Part shown: positions 7,778 through 16,772 of the stretch, piece by piece
How positions within the stretch are numbered: the first letter of the stretch is position 1
Layout: every line of letters starts with the position of its first letter
Assembly (NCBI GenBank): GCA_030263635.1
Contig: SZPI01000022.1
Span: 1 to 64,000 of the forward strand
DNA from: Flexicrinis sp001567485
GTDB lineage: Bacteria; Chloroflexota; Anaerolineae; Aggregatilineales; Phototrophicaceae
Length of the DNA: 64,000 nucleotides
Direction of reading: 5' to 3'
The notes under the pieces: model-generated
The model's database searches: none
Seen by the model: only the letters and a program-made list of their open reading frames with translations
What the model was told of the DNA's origin: nothing
Made by a program: the position numbers and the translations under genes

Positions 7778-9274
7778 GTGGCAGGAAATTCGGACATCCA
7801 GCGCAAGTTGAACCAAGGCGTCGAAGCCGCGAAGTCGGGCGACCGCGCGACCGCGCGCCGCTTGTTGGAAGAAGTCGTCGGCCAAGATGACCGCAACGAA
7901 TTGGCGTGGATCTGGCTGGCGACCGTTGCGATCAACGCCAACGAACGCCGCGACTATCTGCGCCGCGTACTTGAAATCAACCCGCGCAACCAGCGCGCAC
8001 GCGAGGCGCTGTCACGCTTGGGTGATGAATCGACGCTGCGCCCCAGTGACATCGGCGGGGGCCGGCCGGCGAACCTGACGTCGGGCCTCCCCCGGCGGCG
8101 CAGCGGCATGACCGGCCTGATCTTCGTGATCGCCGCGCTCGCCCTGCTGCTGGCCGGTGTCGGCATCATCCTGTTCGGCAGCGGCGCGCTGAACCCCAGC
8201 GTGCCAACCCCCACCGCCACCCGGCGCGTATCCGCGCAGATCAACGCCACCGTTCTGCCGTCCGAGACGCCGCTTCCGCTGCCGTCGACCACGCCGATCC
8301 CAATTGACCTGATCACACGGTCGGCGCCGACGCTTCCCGCCACCATCACGCCCACCGTCACGCCCACGACGACGCCGACGCCGCAGGTCACGCCGCCGCT
8401 TGAACTGGGCACGTTCGACATCTTCTACACCAGTCAGGATCCTGCGGTCGCCGAGCCGGCGCTGTATGCGGTGCGCGCGGACGGCAGCGACGACGGATTG
8501 ATCGCCGAGCGCATGCGTGACTTCACGTTTGCGCCTGACGGGCAGAATTTCGCGTTCGTCCGCGATGTTCTCGGCGAAGACGGCAGTTCGACCAGCTCCG
8601 AGATCTTCGTCGGCGACCTTGCCGATCCCAACGCCGCACGCCCGATCACGCAGACCGGCGCGCTCGACACCTCCAGCCCGACGTTCTCGCCCGACGGCCA
8701 GTACATCATCTTCAGCAGCAGCGGGACAGGCTCGGCGCCTGACCTGTGGGTCGTTGGCGTGGATGGCGCCGGGATTCAGCGTATCACCAACACCGACTTC
8801 GCCGAGTTCGATCCCGCGTGGTCACCGTTGGGCGATAAGATCGTGTACTCGGCCGAGTTCGCCGGTGACGGCACGACCGAGCTGTTCTTCCTCAGCGTGA
8901 CCGCGGCCGGCGAACCGGTCGGCAGCGCGATGCAGGCCACCGACGCGGCAAGCAGCAGCTATTCGCCCGCATGGTCGCCGGATGGGTCGACCGTGGTGTT
9001 CGCCAGCGACCGCCGAGGTGACGGCGACATCTATACGATGGACGCCGCTGGAGCCAACGAGCAGTTGGTCACGATTGACGATGGCGGCGCGGAAGATCAG
9101 TCACCGTCATACAGCGCCGACGGACGGTGGATCGTGTTCATCTCCAACCGCGAGGACGCCAGCTTCCAAACTTACGTCATGCGTGACACCGGCGCCGAGA
9201 TGCGGCGCATCACGTCGAGCTTCCGCATCGACCAATCCGCGGTGTTCCGGCCGCGCAGCCTTGATCCGAACTAA
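7778..9274 (+). CDS. TPR - transmembrane - PD40 beta-propeller protein (paralogue 1)
   Basis: 498 residues. The GTG start at 7778 is supported by GAAGGAG 6 nt upstream. Residues 1-90 form helical TPR-like repeats (AKSGDRATARRLLEEVV, LRRVLEINPRNQRAREAL). A single transmembrane segment lies near 111-134, then a Thr/Pro-rich linker, then from about residue 210 a PD40 propeller with repeats such as SPTFSPDGQYIIFSS and PAWSPDGSTVVFASDRRGDGDIY. The arrangement suggests a bitopic protein with TPR inside and propeller outside. Function unknown. The next gene, 25 nt downstream, has the same architecture, so the pair is a tandem duplication and probably an operon. Confidence 0.85.
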   Translation: MAGNSDIQRKLNQGVEAAKSGDRATARRLLEEVVGQDDRNELAWIWLATVAINANERRDYLRRVLEINPRNQRAREALSRLGDESTLRPSDIGGGRPANLTSGLPRRRSGMTGLIFVIAALALLLAGVGIILFGSGALNPSVPTPTATRRVSAQINATVLPSETPLPLPSTTPIPIDLITRSAPTLPATITPTVTPTTTPTPQVTPPLELGTFDIFYTSQDPAVAEPALYAVRADGSDDGLIAERMRDFTFAPDGQNFAFVRDVLGEDGSSTSSEIFVGDLADPNAARPITQTGALDTSSPTFSPDGQYIIFSSSGTGSAPDLWVVGVDGAGIQRITNTDFAEFDPAWSPLGDKIVYSAEFAGDGTTELFFLSVTAAGEPVGSAMQATDAASSSYSPAWSPDGSTVVFASDRRGDGDIYTMDAAGANEQLVTIDDGGAEDQSPSYSADGRWIVFISNREDASFQTYVMRDTGAEMRRITSSFRIDQSAVFRPRSLDPN

Positions 9275-9299
9275 TCGCAATTCACGTTGAGGACACCTT

Positions 9300-10808
9300 A
9301 TGCCACCATCCCACGACGTCCTGCTCAAACAAGCGGTCGACCTTGCTAAGGCGAACAAACGCGCGGAAGCACGCGAGCTGATCCTGAAGGTCTTGCAGCA
9401 GGACGAAAGCAACGCGCGCGCTTGGACGCTGCTGGCCCGCATCACGACCGACATTGACGAGCGGCGCGTGGCGCTGATGAACGTCGTCAATCTTGAGCCG
9501 TTCAACGCACAGGCTCAGGAAGCGCTGGCGAAACTGGAAGGACAGCTTGCGATCAGCCGGTCACTCGGCGAAGACCCGACCACGCCGAAGCGCGGCGGCG
9601 GGTGCATGCGCCGGCTGATCGTGGCGCTGATCCTCTTGATGGCCGTCACCATCGTCACGATTTTTGTCTATATCCAGATCAACAACAATGAAAACAGTAG
9701 CGCGTTCGCGACGGACACGGCTGTTTGGGTCCAGCGGACACAAACGGTTCAAGCCGTCGCGCTGCTGGACGCCGCTACGGCAACCGCCGAGGTGCAGGCG
9801 ATCATCGACGTCACGGCGACCTACGAGGCAGTTCCGACCCAAACGTTCACGCCGCGCCCGACCCTGCCGCCGGAGAACACGGCGACCCCGACCATCACCC
9901 CGACGCTGACGCAGACCTCCGTGCCGCGACCGGAAGGTCTCCCCGGCCAGATCATCGGGTGGGGTGGCCGCGCCGCGTCCAACGACGGCTATTTCCCGGT
10001 CATCTTTATCTCGGTCAACGACGGCACGATTCAGCAGGTCTCCGGCTCGAATCGCGGCGATCAGGTCAGCGCGGTCTCGACCAGCCGCATCGTCTACCGG
10101 CGTTTCTTCCCGGACATCTTCGCCAACGAGCTGTCGGTCGTCGACCCGATCACCACGTTCAGCACGCTGCTGGGGGACGAGTGGGCGGGGACGGGCACCG
10201 TGTTCACCGAGACCGCTTGGCCGCAGTTCACGCCGGATGGCCGGCTGCTCGTGTTCAGCGCGGTGGACGCGCAAAAGAACCGCGGGATCTTCGTCTTTGA
10301 CTCGCAGCGCGCGGGAGACAAAATCCTGCGCATCACGCCGGCTGACGGCTTCAACTACGACATGCCGACCATCTCTCCCGGCGGGACGACGGTCGTCGCC
10401 GTGCGGTCAGACGGCATCTCGACATCGCAAGGCGTCGATCTCGTCAAGTTCGACCTGCTGACCGGCGCTCGCGAAGATTGGACGACCGACGGCGACGCGA
10501 CAATCGAGAAGATGCCGCGCTGGTCGCCCGATGGCAAGTTGTTGGCATATGTCACCGAGGATCCGGAGACCGGCAACGGCGACATCGTTCTGCGCACCAT
10601 CGAAGGCATGATTACGATTATCCCGGTCACGCGCACGCCCGATATCGACGAGATCAACCCGGTCTTCAGCCCCGACACGCGCTACATGGCCTACGCGAGC
10701 AACTTCATCGAGGGTTACAACATCTTCATCTACGACCTGCTGACCAACGGTTTCTCTCAGCTCACGTTCGATGATGAGATGTACTTCCCCGGCGCGTGGG
10801 TAGAGTGA
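9300..10808 (+). CDS. TPR - transmembrane - PD40 beta-propeller protein (paralogue 2)
   Basis: 502 residues from ATG 9300 with GAGG 8 nt upstream. It has the same layout as its upstream neighbour: TPR-like N-terminus (AKANKRAEARELILKVLQQDESNARAWTLL), a transmembrane helix near 103-125 preceded by Arg and Cys, a Thr/Pro linker with TPT repeats, then a propeller with blade motifs TPDGRLLVFSAVD and PRWSPDGKLLAYV. The helix and linker sequences differ strongly from paralogue 1, so the duplication is old. The partner or ligand is unknown; a role in sensing or organising envelope proteins is a guess from the topology. Confidence 0.85.
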   Translation: MPPSHDVLLKQAVDLAKANKRAEARELILKVLQQDESNARAWTLLARITTDIDERRVALMNVVNLEPFNAQAQEALAKLEGQLAISRSLGEDPTTPKRGGGCMRRLIVALILLMAVTIVTIFVYIQINNNENSSAFATDTAVWVQRTQTVQAVALLDAATATAEVQAIIDVTATYEAVPTQTFTPRPTLPPENTATPTITPTLTQTSVPRPEGLPGQIIGWGGRAASNDGYFPVIFISVNDGTIQQVSGSNRGDQVSAVSTSRIVYRRFFPDIFANELSVVDPITTFSTLLGDEWAGTGTVFTETAWPQFTPDGRLLVFSAVDAQKNRGIFVFDSQRAGDKILRITPADGFNYDMPTISPGGTTVVAVRSDGISTSQGVDLVKFDLLTGAREDWTTDGDATIEKMPRWSPDGKLLAYVTEDPETGNGDIVLRTIEGMITIIPVTRTPDIDEINPVFSPDTRYMAYASNFIEGYNIFIYDLLTNGFSQLTFDDEMYFPGAWVE

Positions 10809-11053
10809 TCGCACACGGCGGGGAGTGACCGGCTCGCCGCCGCCATACGCACAAGCCGGGCCGCGGCAGCGGTGCGGCCGTCTATCGCTGCGAGATTATC
10901 CGCCCGGCTCATGCCGGTTCACGCGGAGCGAACACGTCAGGCGGCCTCACTGTGACCCGCGAAACGGCGTTTGCGAGACGGTATAATCAGGATGCGACTT
11001 GCGGCGTTCGGGCCGGCTCACGCTCCAACGCAGAACGCTAAAGAGGACATCAG
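10809..11053. other. Intergenic stretch with a possible -10 box
   Basis: GC-rich sequence with an imperfect GGCCGC/GCGGCC hairpin near 10860-10890. A perfect TATAAT at 10982-10987 lies about 70 nt before the small ORF at 11054; no matching -35 hexamer is seen. It probably holds the promoter for the sulfotransferase pair. Confidence 0.4.
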
Positions 11054-11167
11054 ATGCGCCACGCCCTGCTTATCGCCGGACTCCCCCCCGCCCATAGGGG
11101 ATCGTCCCATTTCCCCGGCGAACCGTCGTGGGAGAGCGCGGACGTGTTTGACCTGAATCGGAGCTAA
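11054..11167 (+). CDS. Possible 37-residue small protein upstream of the sulfotransferases
   Basis: ATG 11054 to TAA 11165-11167, with AAGAGGACATCAG directly upstream giving a good ribosome-binding site. The stop lies 2 nt before the next gene's ATG (TAAGAATG), as in translationally coupled genes. The peptide begins MRHALLIAGLPP and is followed by a polar, acidic tail. LLIAGLP vaguely resembles the P-loop start of sulfotransferases, so it could be a remnant of a longer gene or a coupling ORF. Real translation is unproven. Confidence 0.4.
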   Translation: MRHALLIAGLPPAHRGSSHFPGEPSWESADVFDLNRS

Positions 11168-11169
11168 GA

Positions 11170-12051
11170 ATGATTGTCCGAGTCATGCGGCGGCTCCGCC
11201 GCGAGATCGAGCACCGCGAGCGCGCCGAACGGCTTCCAGAACGGCTGGCCCTGCTGCTCGCCAGCCCGCGCTCAGGCAGTACGTGGCTGTTCGATGCTAT
11301 GCGCTGCCATCCCGCGATGATGCTCAAGCCCGAAGCTGACGTGTACTCGTACCTGAAGCTGCGCGGCCGCCGCTATCCGCAAGACCTGCGTGGCAACGTC
11401 GAGAACGCGGTGCGCGTTGAAGTGCGGCCGAATAAGTGGGAGCCGCTTCCTCGCTTTGCGCTCATGTCGGCGCTGACCAGCCCGACCCGCAACCTACCAC
11501 CGTTCTTCCTCGAAAAGCTCCACCCGCACTTCTTTCAACATGACGTCGACGGCTTCATTGGCAAGCTGCGCCAGCTTGAGGCGACAACGACCATTCGCAT
11601 GGTGTATCAAGTCCGCGACCCGCGCGCCTCGCTGCTGTCGTTCCTCGCGTATAAGGCCCGCAATCCCCAGTGGAACCGGCGCATCTCGCCCGACGAAGTG
11701 TTCCCGCATATGCGCCGCATCTGCGACTCGATCCACCGCTGTGCCACCCGCTACCCCGGCCTGATCGTGGATTATCAAGAACTCGAAGACAGTTTGGAAA
11801 GCACGCTGACGCGGGTCTTCGGATTCATCTGGCCTGACAAGCGATCTGTCGATCCGGACATGCTGGCGGAGATCGCCACCGTTACCGACCGCGCGCGCCG
11901 TGGCGGCACCCCGTTCATCAGCGATCACATCAACCGGCCGAGCGACGACCCCGCCGAGACCCGCGAGTTGTTCAAGCGTCATCAGAATGACGTTGAGGCG
12001 TGTTACGAGTCGTACCGCGCCGTATTGAACCTGAGGCAGAATCCGTCGTGA
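11170..12051 (+). CDS. Sulfotransferase family protein
   Basis: 293 residues. The 5'-phosphosulfate-binding P-loop is clear: LLASPRSGSTWLFDAM near residues 28-45. The 3'-phosphate-binding element is VYQVRDPRASLLSFLAYK near 150. Such enzymes move a sulfuryl group from PAPS to a hydroxyl or amine of a carbohydrate, lipid or small molecule; the acceptor is unknown. No signal peptide or membrane anchor is seen. The last codon and stop overlap the GTG start of a second sulfotransferase-like gene (GTGA), so they are translationally coupled. Confidence 0.85.
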   Translation: MIVRVMRRLRREIEHRERAERLPERLALLLASPRSGSTWLFDAMRCHPAMMLKPEADVYSYLKLRGRRYPQDLRGNVENAVRVEVRPNKWEPLPRFALMSALTSPTRNLPPFFLEKLHPHFFQHDVDGFIGKLRQLEATTTIRMVYQVRDPRASLLSFLAYKARNPQWNRRISPDEVFPHMRRICDSIHRCATRYPGLIVDYQELEDSLESTLTRVFGFIWPDKRSVDPDMLAEIATVTDRARRGGTPFISDHINRPSDDPAETRELFKRHQNDVEACYESYRAVLNLRQNPS

Positions 12052-12971
12052 AAATCTTGCAGTCAGGAGTCGCCAAAAGCGGCAACTACGCGTTGTACCG
12101 CATCATCCAGAGCATTCTGCGGCGATCCGGCGTAGACCTCTCGACATACATTGCGACCGATCCGATCTACCCGATTGCGCGCGAGTGGCCGCTGAACTAC
12201 CCCGAACAAGCGGCGATCGACACAATCGACATCACCGACACGCGGGTGTGGTATCGCATCAGTTCGATCTACCGCTGGCCGATTGACGACATCGACGCGT
12301 ACTTGGCGCACACGACGCATGTGTGGACGCATTCGCAGGTGACGCCCCTCAGCCGTACTCTGTTCCCGAAGTTCGACAAGATCATCTATCTCATCCGCGA
12401 TCCGCGCGACGTGATCCAGTCGATGGCGCGCTTCGCGTTCACGCCGTACATGCAGCGGTTTTACCCGACCGAATACGCTACGCCGGAATCTTACTTGGAC
12501 GCCCGGCTTGACAAGCAGATCTCGGCATGGCGCCGGCACGTTGCCGGCCATGTGATGGCGGCGGCGGCGTTCGACATCACCATCCTTTTCTATGAGCGTC
12601 TGCTCGCCGATCTCCCCGGCCAACTCGAAGTGCTGTGTCACGGACTGGGCATCGAACCGACGCCGGCTCTGATCGCTGGCGTGCAAGCCGACGCGCCGTT
12701 GGAGTCAGCACAGGCCGCCAGCTTCACGCAGCAGGGTGGCTCGCGCTATGGGGGCGCCGGCCTTACGTACCGCCAGCAGCAGCGCGTCCTGCGGCAGGCC
12801 GGCGGGTTGATGGCGCTGCTAGGATATCCGGTCAGCGCCACGGACACGCGCCTTCCCGTCCTCCCCGATCCGATTCCGGTGGATCTGATCGCAAAGGTGG
12901 GCCAGCCCCCCGCGCCGCCGCGTGTGCTGCGCCGGATGCTGCGCGGCGCGGCCCGCCGAATGCGCCGGTGA
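12048..12971 (+). CDS. Second sulfotransferase-like protein
   Basis: 307 residues. I choose the GTG at 12048 because it overlaps the previous stop as GTGA and has GAGG about 10 nt upstream; the open frame extends to 12000. The nucleotide-binding loop is degenerate (LQSGVAKSGNYALYRII), with Lys-Ser but not the usual PRSG. The second element IYLIRDPRDVIQSMARF is well conserved. This resembles distant sulfotransferases that act on complex glycans. Pairing with the upstream enzyme suggests two sulfation steps or a heteromeric unit; that is inference. A basic tail (RRMLRGAARRMRR) ends the protein. Confidence 0.75.
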   Translation: MKILQSGVAKSGNYALYRIIQSILRRSGVDLSTYIATDPIYPIAREWPLNYPEQAAIDTIDITDTRVWYRISSIYRWPIDDIDAYLAHTTHVWTHSQVTPLSRTLFPKFDKIIYLIRDPRDVIQSMARFAFTPYMQRFYPTEYATPESYLDARLDKQISAWRRHVAGHVMAAAAFDITILFYERLLADLPGQLEVLCHGLGIEPTPALIAGVQADAPLESAQAASFTQQGGSRYGGAGLTYRQQQRVLRQAGGLMALLGYPVSATDTRLPVLPDPIPVDLIAKVGQPPAPPRVLRRMLRGAARRMRR

Positions 12972-13074
12972 GGCTGTCTGATGCGTGTCCAAGCGGCCAT
13001 CCGCCTCGCCCATGACGTATACGATACCCGCCTCGTTCAACGTTTGGAGAATGCACCAGATAGAGGAGTGACCG

Positions 13075-14820
13075 ATGACCACCGACGCCGCAGCACAGGG
13101 CCGTGCCAACCTCGCCGTATGGGAAGCCAGCAAGCCCGTTAATTTCTTCACGGCGGACGCCAACTTACAGTCCGTCCTGCGCCGCATTTTAGGGGACGCG
13201 GCTTATGTGCGAACCGAAGCCAACCTGACACGCTTCGGCGGGCAGGTCGCCACCGCGCTGGATCAATGGGCGCGTGAAGAAGACCTCATCGGCAATCATC
13301 CGCGCCTCGACCGCTACGATGGCATCGGCCGGCGCACCGAACAGGTCGCGTTCCATCCCAATCACGAGCGTGCCGGCGCGCTGATCTGGGCGTCGGACAT
13401 GCTCGCGCTGCAAGCCGAGCCGGGTCACATCGTCGAACAGATGGCGCTGTTCTACCTGCTTTCGCATAATGGCGAGGGCGGCCACTGCTGCTCAATCGCC
13501 TGCACCGCCGGCCTGATCCGTGCGCTGCAAACCGTCGGCAGCGAGTCGCTCAAGGCGCGTTTCCTCGCCCCGCTGGTCGGCTCGAATTTCGACACGATGC
13601 AGCATGGCGCGCAGTTCTTGACCGAGATTCAGGGCGGCAGCGACGTTGGCGCCAACGCCTTGCGCGCGGCCGATCAGGGCGACGGCACGTTCCGCCTGAC
13701 CGGCGAGAAGTGGTTCTGCTCGAACGTCAACGCCGATCAATTCCTCGTCATGGGTCGTCCAGAGGGCGCATCTTCCGGCACACGAGGGCTGGCCGTGTTC
13801 GTCGTGCCGCGCCTGCTGGACGATGGCTCCACCAACGGCTTCTTTATCCGCCGGCTGAAGGACAAGCTCGGCACGCGCACGCTCGCCAGCGTCGAACTCG
13901 ATTTCGACGGGGCGGTCGCTTATCCACTCGGCCCACTGGATCAGGGCTTCAAGACGACGGTCGAGCTGGTGCTGAACACGTCCCGCCTGCTCAACGCCGT
14001 GAGCTGCGCCGGTGTCATGCGCCGCGCCGCGATCGAGGCCGCCAGCTACGCCGCGCATCGCACCGCCTTCGGGCAGGTCATCGGCGCGTACCCGCTGGTG
14101 CAGGAAGCCGTCGCTGACTGCGTGAGCGAATACACGGCCGCCACCGCCAGCGGATTTGCCCTCGCGGCCCTGCTCGACCTTATGGAGACCGGCCGCGCCA
14201 GTGAAGATCAACAGGCGGTCTACCGCGTGCTCGTCAACCTCAACAAGTACGCCACCAGCGTGCGCGGGTCACACGTCGTCCACCGTGCAATCGAGGTGCT
14301 GGGCGGAAACGGCGCCATCGAGTCGTTCAGTGTGCTGCCGCGCCTCTATCGTGATATGGTCGTGCTTGAAAGTTGGGAAGGCACGCATAACGTGTTGTGT
14401 TTGCAGGTGCAGCGCGACATGCAGCGTTACGGCCTGCACAAGCCGTTTCTGCGCTGGATGGGCGAACGCCTCGACAGCGTGACTGCCCCGGCGCTGGCGC
14501 AGGAGCGCGCTGTTGTCGCGTCGGCGGTGGAACGCGGGGCTGATCTGCTGGCGCGCATCACCGCCCTGTCGCGGACCGCACAGCAGGCGCACGCGCGCCG
14601 GCTGGCCGACATCCTCACCGACTGCGCGCAGGCCGCTTTGCTGCTCGAAGAAGCGCAGTGGGAATTGGATCGCGGCCTCGCCACCGCCAAGCCGCAGATC
14701 ATCGCGCACTTCGTCAACGCGCACCTGCGCCCCGGATACGATCCGCTGGACGATCCGGGTTATCTCGACCGCATTCGGTTTGTGTCGGAGGCCGCGCTGC
14801 GCGATGCTGATCCTGTTTGA
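13075..14820 (+). CDS. AidB-like acyl-CoA dehydrogenase
   Basis: 581 residues, longer than the 380-400 of ordinary acyl-CoA dehydrogenases and close to the AidB/long-form type. The FAD-binding middle domain is seen in FLTEIQGGSDVGANALRA and LTGEKWFCSNVNADQF; the C-terminal domain carries VLGGNGAIESFSVLPRLYRDM and the WEGTHNVL motif. A helical extension of about 130 residues follows, as in AidB. It binds FAD and may oxidise acyl-CoAs or act in an alkylation response; the true substrate is open. AGGAG lies 7 nt before the ATG. Its end overlaps the HAD gene by 17 nt, so the two form one transcription unit. Confidence 0.88.
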   Translation: MTTDAAAQGRANLAVWEASKPVNFFTADANLQSVLRRILGDAAYVRTEANLTRFGGQVATALDQWAREEDLIGNHPRLDRYDGIGRRTEQVAFHPNHERAGALIWASDMLALQAEPGHIVEQMALFYLLSHNGEGGHCCSIACTAGLIRALQTVGSESLKARFLAPLVGSNFDTMQHGAQFLTEIQGGSDVGANALRAADQGDGTFRLTGEKWFCSNVNADQFLVMGRPEGASSGTRGLAVFVVPRLLDDGSTNGFFIRRLKDKLGTRTLASVELDFDGAVAYPLGPLDQGFKTTVELVLNTSRLLNAVSCAGVMRRAAIEAASYAAHRTAFGQVIGAYPLVQEAVADCVSEYTAATASGFALAALLDLMETGRASEDQQAVYRVLVNLNKYATSVRGSHVVHRAIEVLGGNGAIESFSVLPRLYRDMVVLESWEGTHNVLCLQVQRDMQRYGLHKPFLRWMGERLDSVTAPALAQERAVVASAVERGADLLARITALSRTAQQAHARRLADILTDCAQAALLLEEAQWELDRGLATAKPQIIAHFVNAHLRPGYDPLDDPGYLDRIRFVSEAALRDADPV

Positions 14821-15481
14821 CATTGACGGCACGCTGATCCGCAGCAAGGGTCTCGGAAGCCGGGCAACGCACCATACGATCTACGAGACATTCGGCCTCG
14901 ACATCGACCTCAACGGGCACAGGTTCGGCGGCAAGACCGACTGGTTCAGTCTGATCGAGCTGCTGACCCCGGTGGGGATCACCGAGGAGATGATTGCCTC
15001 GAAGCTGCCGGAATACATGCAGGTCAAACGGCGCTGGATGGCCGATCTACTGCGCGAATTTCCGCCATGGGCACTGCCCGGCGCGCTGGAGACTGTCGCG
15101 GCGCTGCGCGATCACGGCGCACATACGCTCGGCATCCTGACCGGCAACGTGCAGACCACCGCGCTGCTCAAGCTGGAGGCGGTCGGCCTTGACCCGGCGT
15201 GGTTTCCGGTCGGGGCGTACGGTCACGAGGCGATCAGCCGCAACGACCTGCCGCCGCTGGCGCTCGACCGTGCGCAGCGCCTTACGGGCCGCCGATTCGC
15301 CCCGCACGACGTGGTGATCGTCGGGGACACCGCAGCCGACATCGAGTGCGCGCGCGCCCACCAGCTGCGTGTCGCCGCCGTCACCACCGGGTTTGAGCCG
15401 CGCGCCGACCTTGAAGCGGCGCGGCCGGATTATCTGATCGACTCGCTGGTCGAACTGCTGGCGATCGTAAATGGGGTGTAA
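14804..15481 (+). CDS. HAD-superfamily phosphatase (phosphoglycolate phosphatase-like)
   Basis: 225 residues from ATG 14804, placed because the protein then begins MLILFDIDGTLIRSKG, the canonical HAD motif I; the longer open frame upstream is the shadow of the dehydrogenase. Motif II is GILTGN, and motif IV is VIVGDTAADIECARA. The helical cap between motifs I and II fits small phosphomonoester hydrolases such as Gph. It overlaps the upstream gene by 17 nt. Its TAA abuts the TGA of the convergent rimI gene with no base between them. Confidence 0.88.
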   Translation: MLILFDIDGTLIRSKGLGSRATHHTIYETFGLDIDLNGHRFGGKTDWFSLIELLTPVGITEEMIASKLPEYMQVKRRWMADLLREFPPWALPGALETVAALRDHGAHTLGILTGNVQTTALLKLEAVGLDPAWFPVGAYGHEAISRNDLPPLALDRAQRLTGRRFAPHDVVIVGDTAADIECARAHQLRVAAVTTGFEPRADLEAARPDYLIDSLVELLAIVNGV

Positions 15482-16096
15482 TCACCCGCGAAGTGTCGCC
15501 TGCGTATACGTGTCGAGGATCGTCATATCCTGCGTCAGCGATTTGAACGCGGCCTGAATGTGCTGGCGATGCGCGTCGGTCAAGTTGACACGCATGTCAT
15601 ACGCGTCTTCGAGGTCGTCAAGGTAGTAGCGGAACTTGGTGCCATAGACCTCGAAACCGTGCTTGCGGTAGAGTGCCTGCGCGCCGAGGTTCGAGACACG
15701 CACTTCCAGCGCCATATACGCCGCATCGAGGATCACGGCACGCATCATCATCGCCACCAGCACGGCCTCGCCGTAATGCCGGCGGCGCTGTTCCGGGTGG
15801 GTAGCAATCGTGCTGATGTGCGCTTCTTCGGCCAAGCGCCACAAGCCGCCGTAGGCGAGGATCGACGTGCGCAGGTCGCTCGGATAGCCGAGCGCGCGCA
15901 GCAGGCGCAGCATACCGGTCGTCACGCGCGGCCGGTCAACCCTGATGCTTGACAGCACGACCATGTGGCTGTTCTCAGATTCGTTGATCTCGTACGCATA
16001 CGTGCGCGGCGACCACGGCGTCGAAAACGAGCGCTTCTCAATCGCGATGACCTGCGCGATGTCGTCGGGGTGCATGGGTCGCAAGTAGAGGGTCAC
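15482..16096 (-). CDS. rimI: GNAT N-acetyltransferase, RimI-like
   Basis: 204 residues from the GTG at 16096, which overlaps the tsaB stop as GTGA; the open frame upstream is tsaB's shadow. The start TLYLRPMHPDDIAQVIAIEKRSFSTPW is typical of RimI, which acetylates the N-terminus of ribosomal protein S18. The acetyl-CoA loop appears as ISTIATHPEQRRRHYGEAVL, and the C-terminal part contains LEVRVSNLGAQALYRKHGFE. A long tail after the GNAT fold is unusual for E. coli RimI. Context tsaE-tsaB-rimI is a widespread operon, which supports the name. Confidence 0.82.
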   Translation of the reverse strand: MTLYLRPMHPDDIAQVIAIEKRSFSTPWSPRTYAYEINESENSHMVVLSSIRVDRPRVTTGMLRLLRALGYPSDLRTSILAYGGLWRLAEEAHISTIATHPEQRRRHYGEAVLVAMMMRAVILDAAYMALEVRVSNLGAQALYRKHGFEVYGTKFRYYLDDLEDAYDMRVNLTDAHRQHIQAAFKSLTQDMTILDTYTQATLRG

Positions 16097-16770
16097 AGGG
16101 CACCGCTTTTCACGTATACCGGGACAACCTGCGCCGGGTCGAACCCCGCAGAAGACTGCGCGCGCAGCTGCGCCCACGCCAGCTCGGCGAGTATCCCCGC
16201 CCGCCGCAGACGGTAGCCCGCCGGCGCAATCGTAATCGGAATGCCCTGCCGCTGCGCATCAGCGAGCGTTTCAAGGCCGGCGGCGTCGATGTCACCGGTG
16301 ATGATGGCGCTGCCGTCGATGCTCGATGCCAGCCCGATCCAGTCGGTCAACCGCATATCACTGCGCGGGCGCCACTCGCCCTTGCGCCACGAGTAACTGC
16401 GCACGACCACCCGCCCGCGCCCCGCCGCGACACAGGCTACCAGCGCGTTCGATCCACCGCCCGGCACACCTGCCGCCGCAATGTCGAGGGAGTTCACGCC
16501 GATCAACGGCGCATGGTTCGCCATCGCCATCCCCTTCGCGGCAGCCACGCCGATACGCAAGCCGGTGAACGATCCGGGGCCGATCGCCACTGCAAACGCG
16601 GTCAAACTGGACGGCGTGATCTTGCAGCGCTCCAGCGCAGCGGCCACGGCGCTCGCAAGCTGAACGTTGTGCTGATTATCCGACGGCCACGTTTGTTCGA
16701 GGATCAACGCTGCTCCGTCATGGAGCGCCAAGCCGAGCTGGCGGGTCGCGGTATCAAGCGCAAGCAGCAC
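16093..16770 (-). CDS. tsaB: tRNA t6A synthesis protein TsaB
   Basis: 225 residues from the GTG at 16770, 2 nt after the tsaE stop; the frame is open further upstream but there it is antisense to tsaE coding. The N-terminus LLALDTATRQLGLALHDG and GPGSFTGLRIGVAAAKGMA are hallmark ASKHA-fold motifs of TsaB. TsaB is the scaffold partner of TsaD in making threonylcarbamoyl-adenosine at position 37 of ANN-decoding tRNAs. tsaD is not in this window. It overlaps rimI by 4 nt downstream. Confidence 0.92.
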   Translation of the reverse strand: MLLALDTATRQLGLALHDGAALILEQTWPSDNQHNVQLASAVAAALERCKITPSSLTAFAVAIGPGSFTGLRIGVAAAKGMAMANHAPLIGVNSLDIAAAGVPGGGSNALVACVAAGRGRVVVRSYSWRKGEWRPRSDMRLTDWIGLASSIDGSAIITGDIDAAGLETLADAQRQGIPITIAPAGYRLRRAGILAELAWAQLRAQSSAGFDPAQVVPVYVKSGAL

Positions 16771-16772
16771 GG

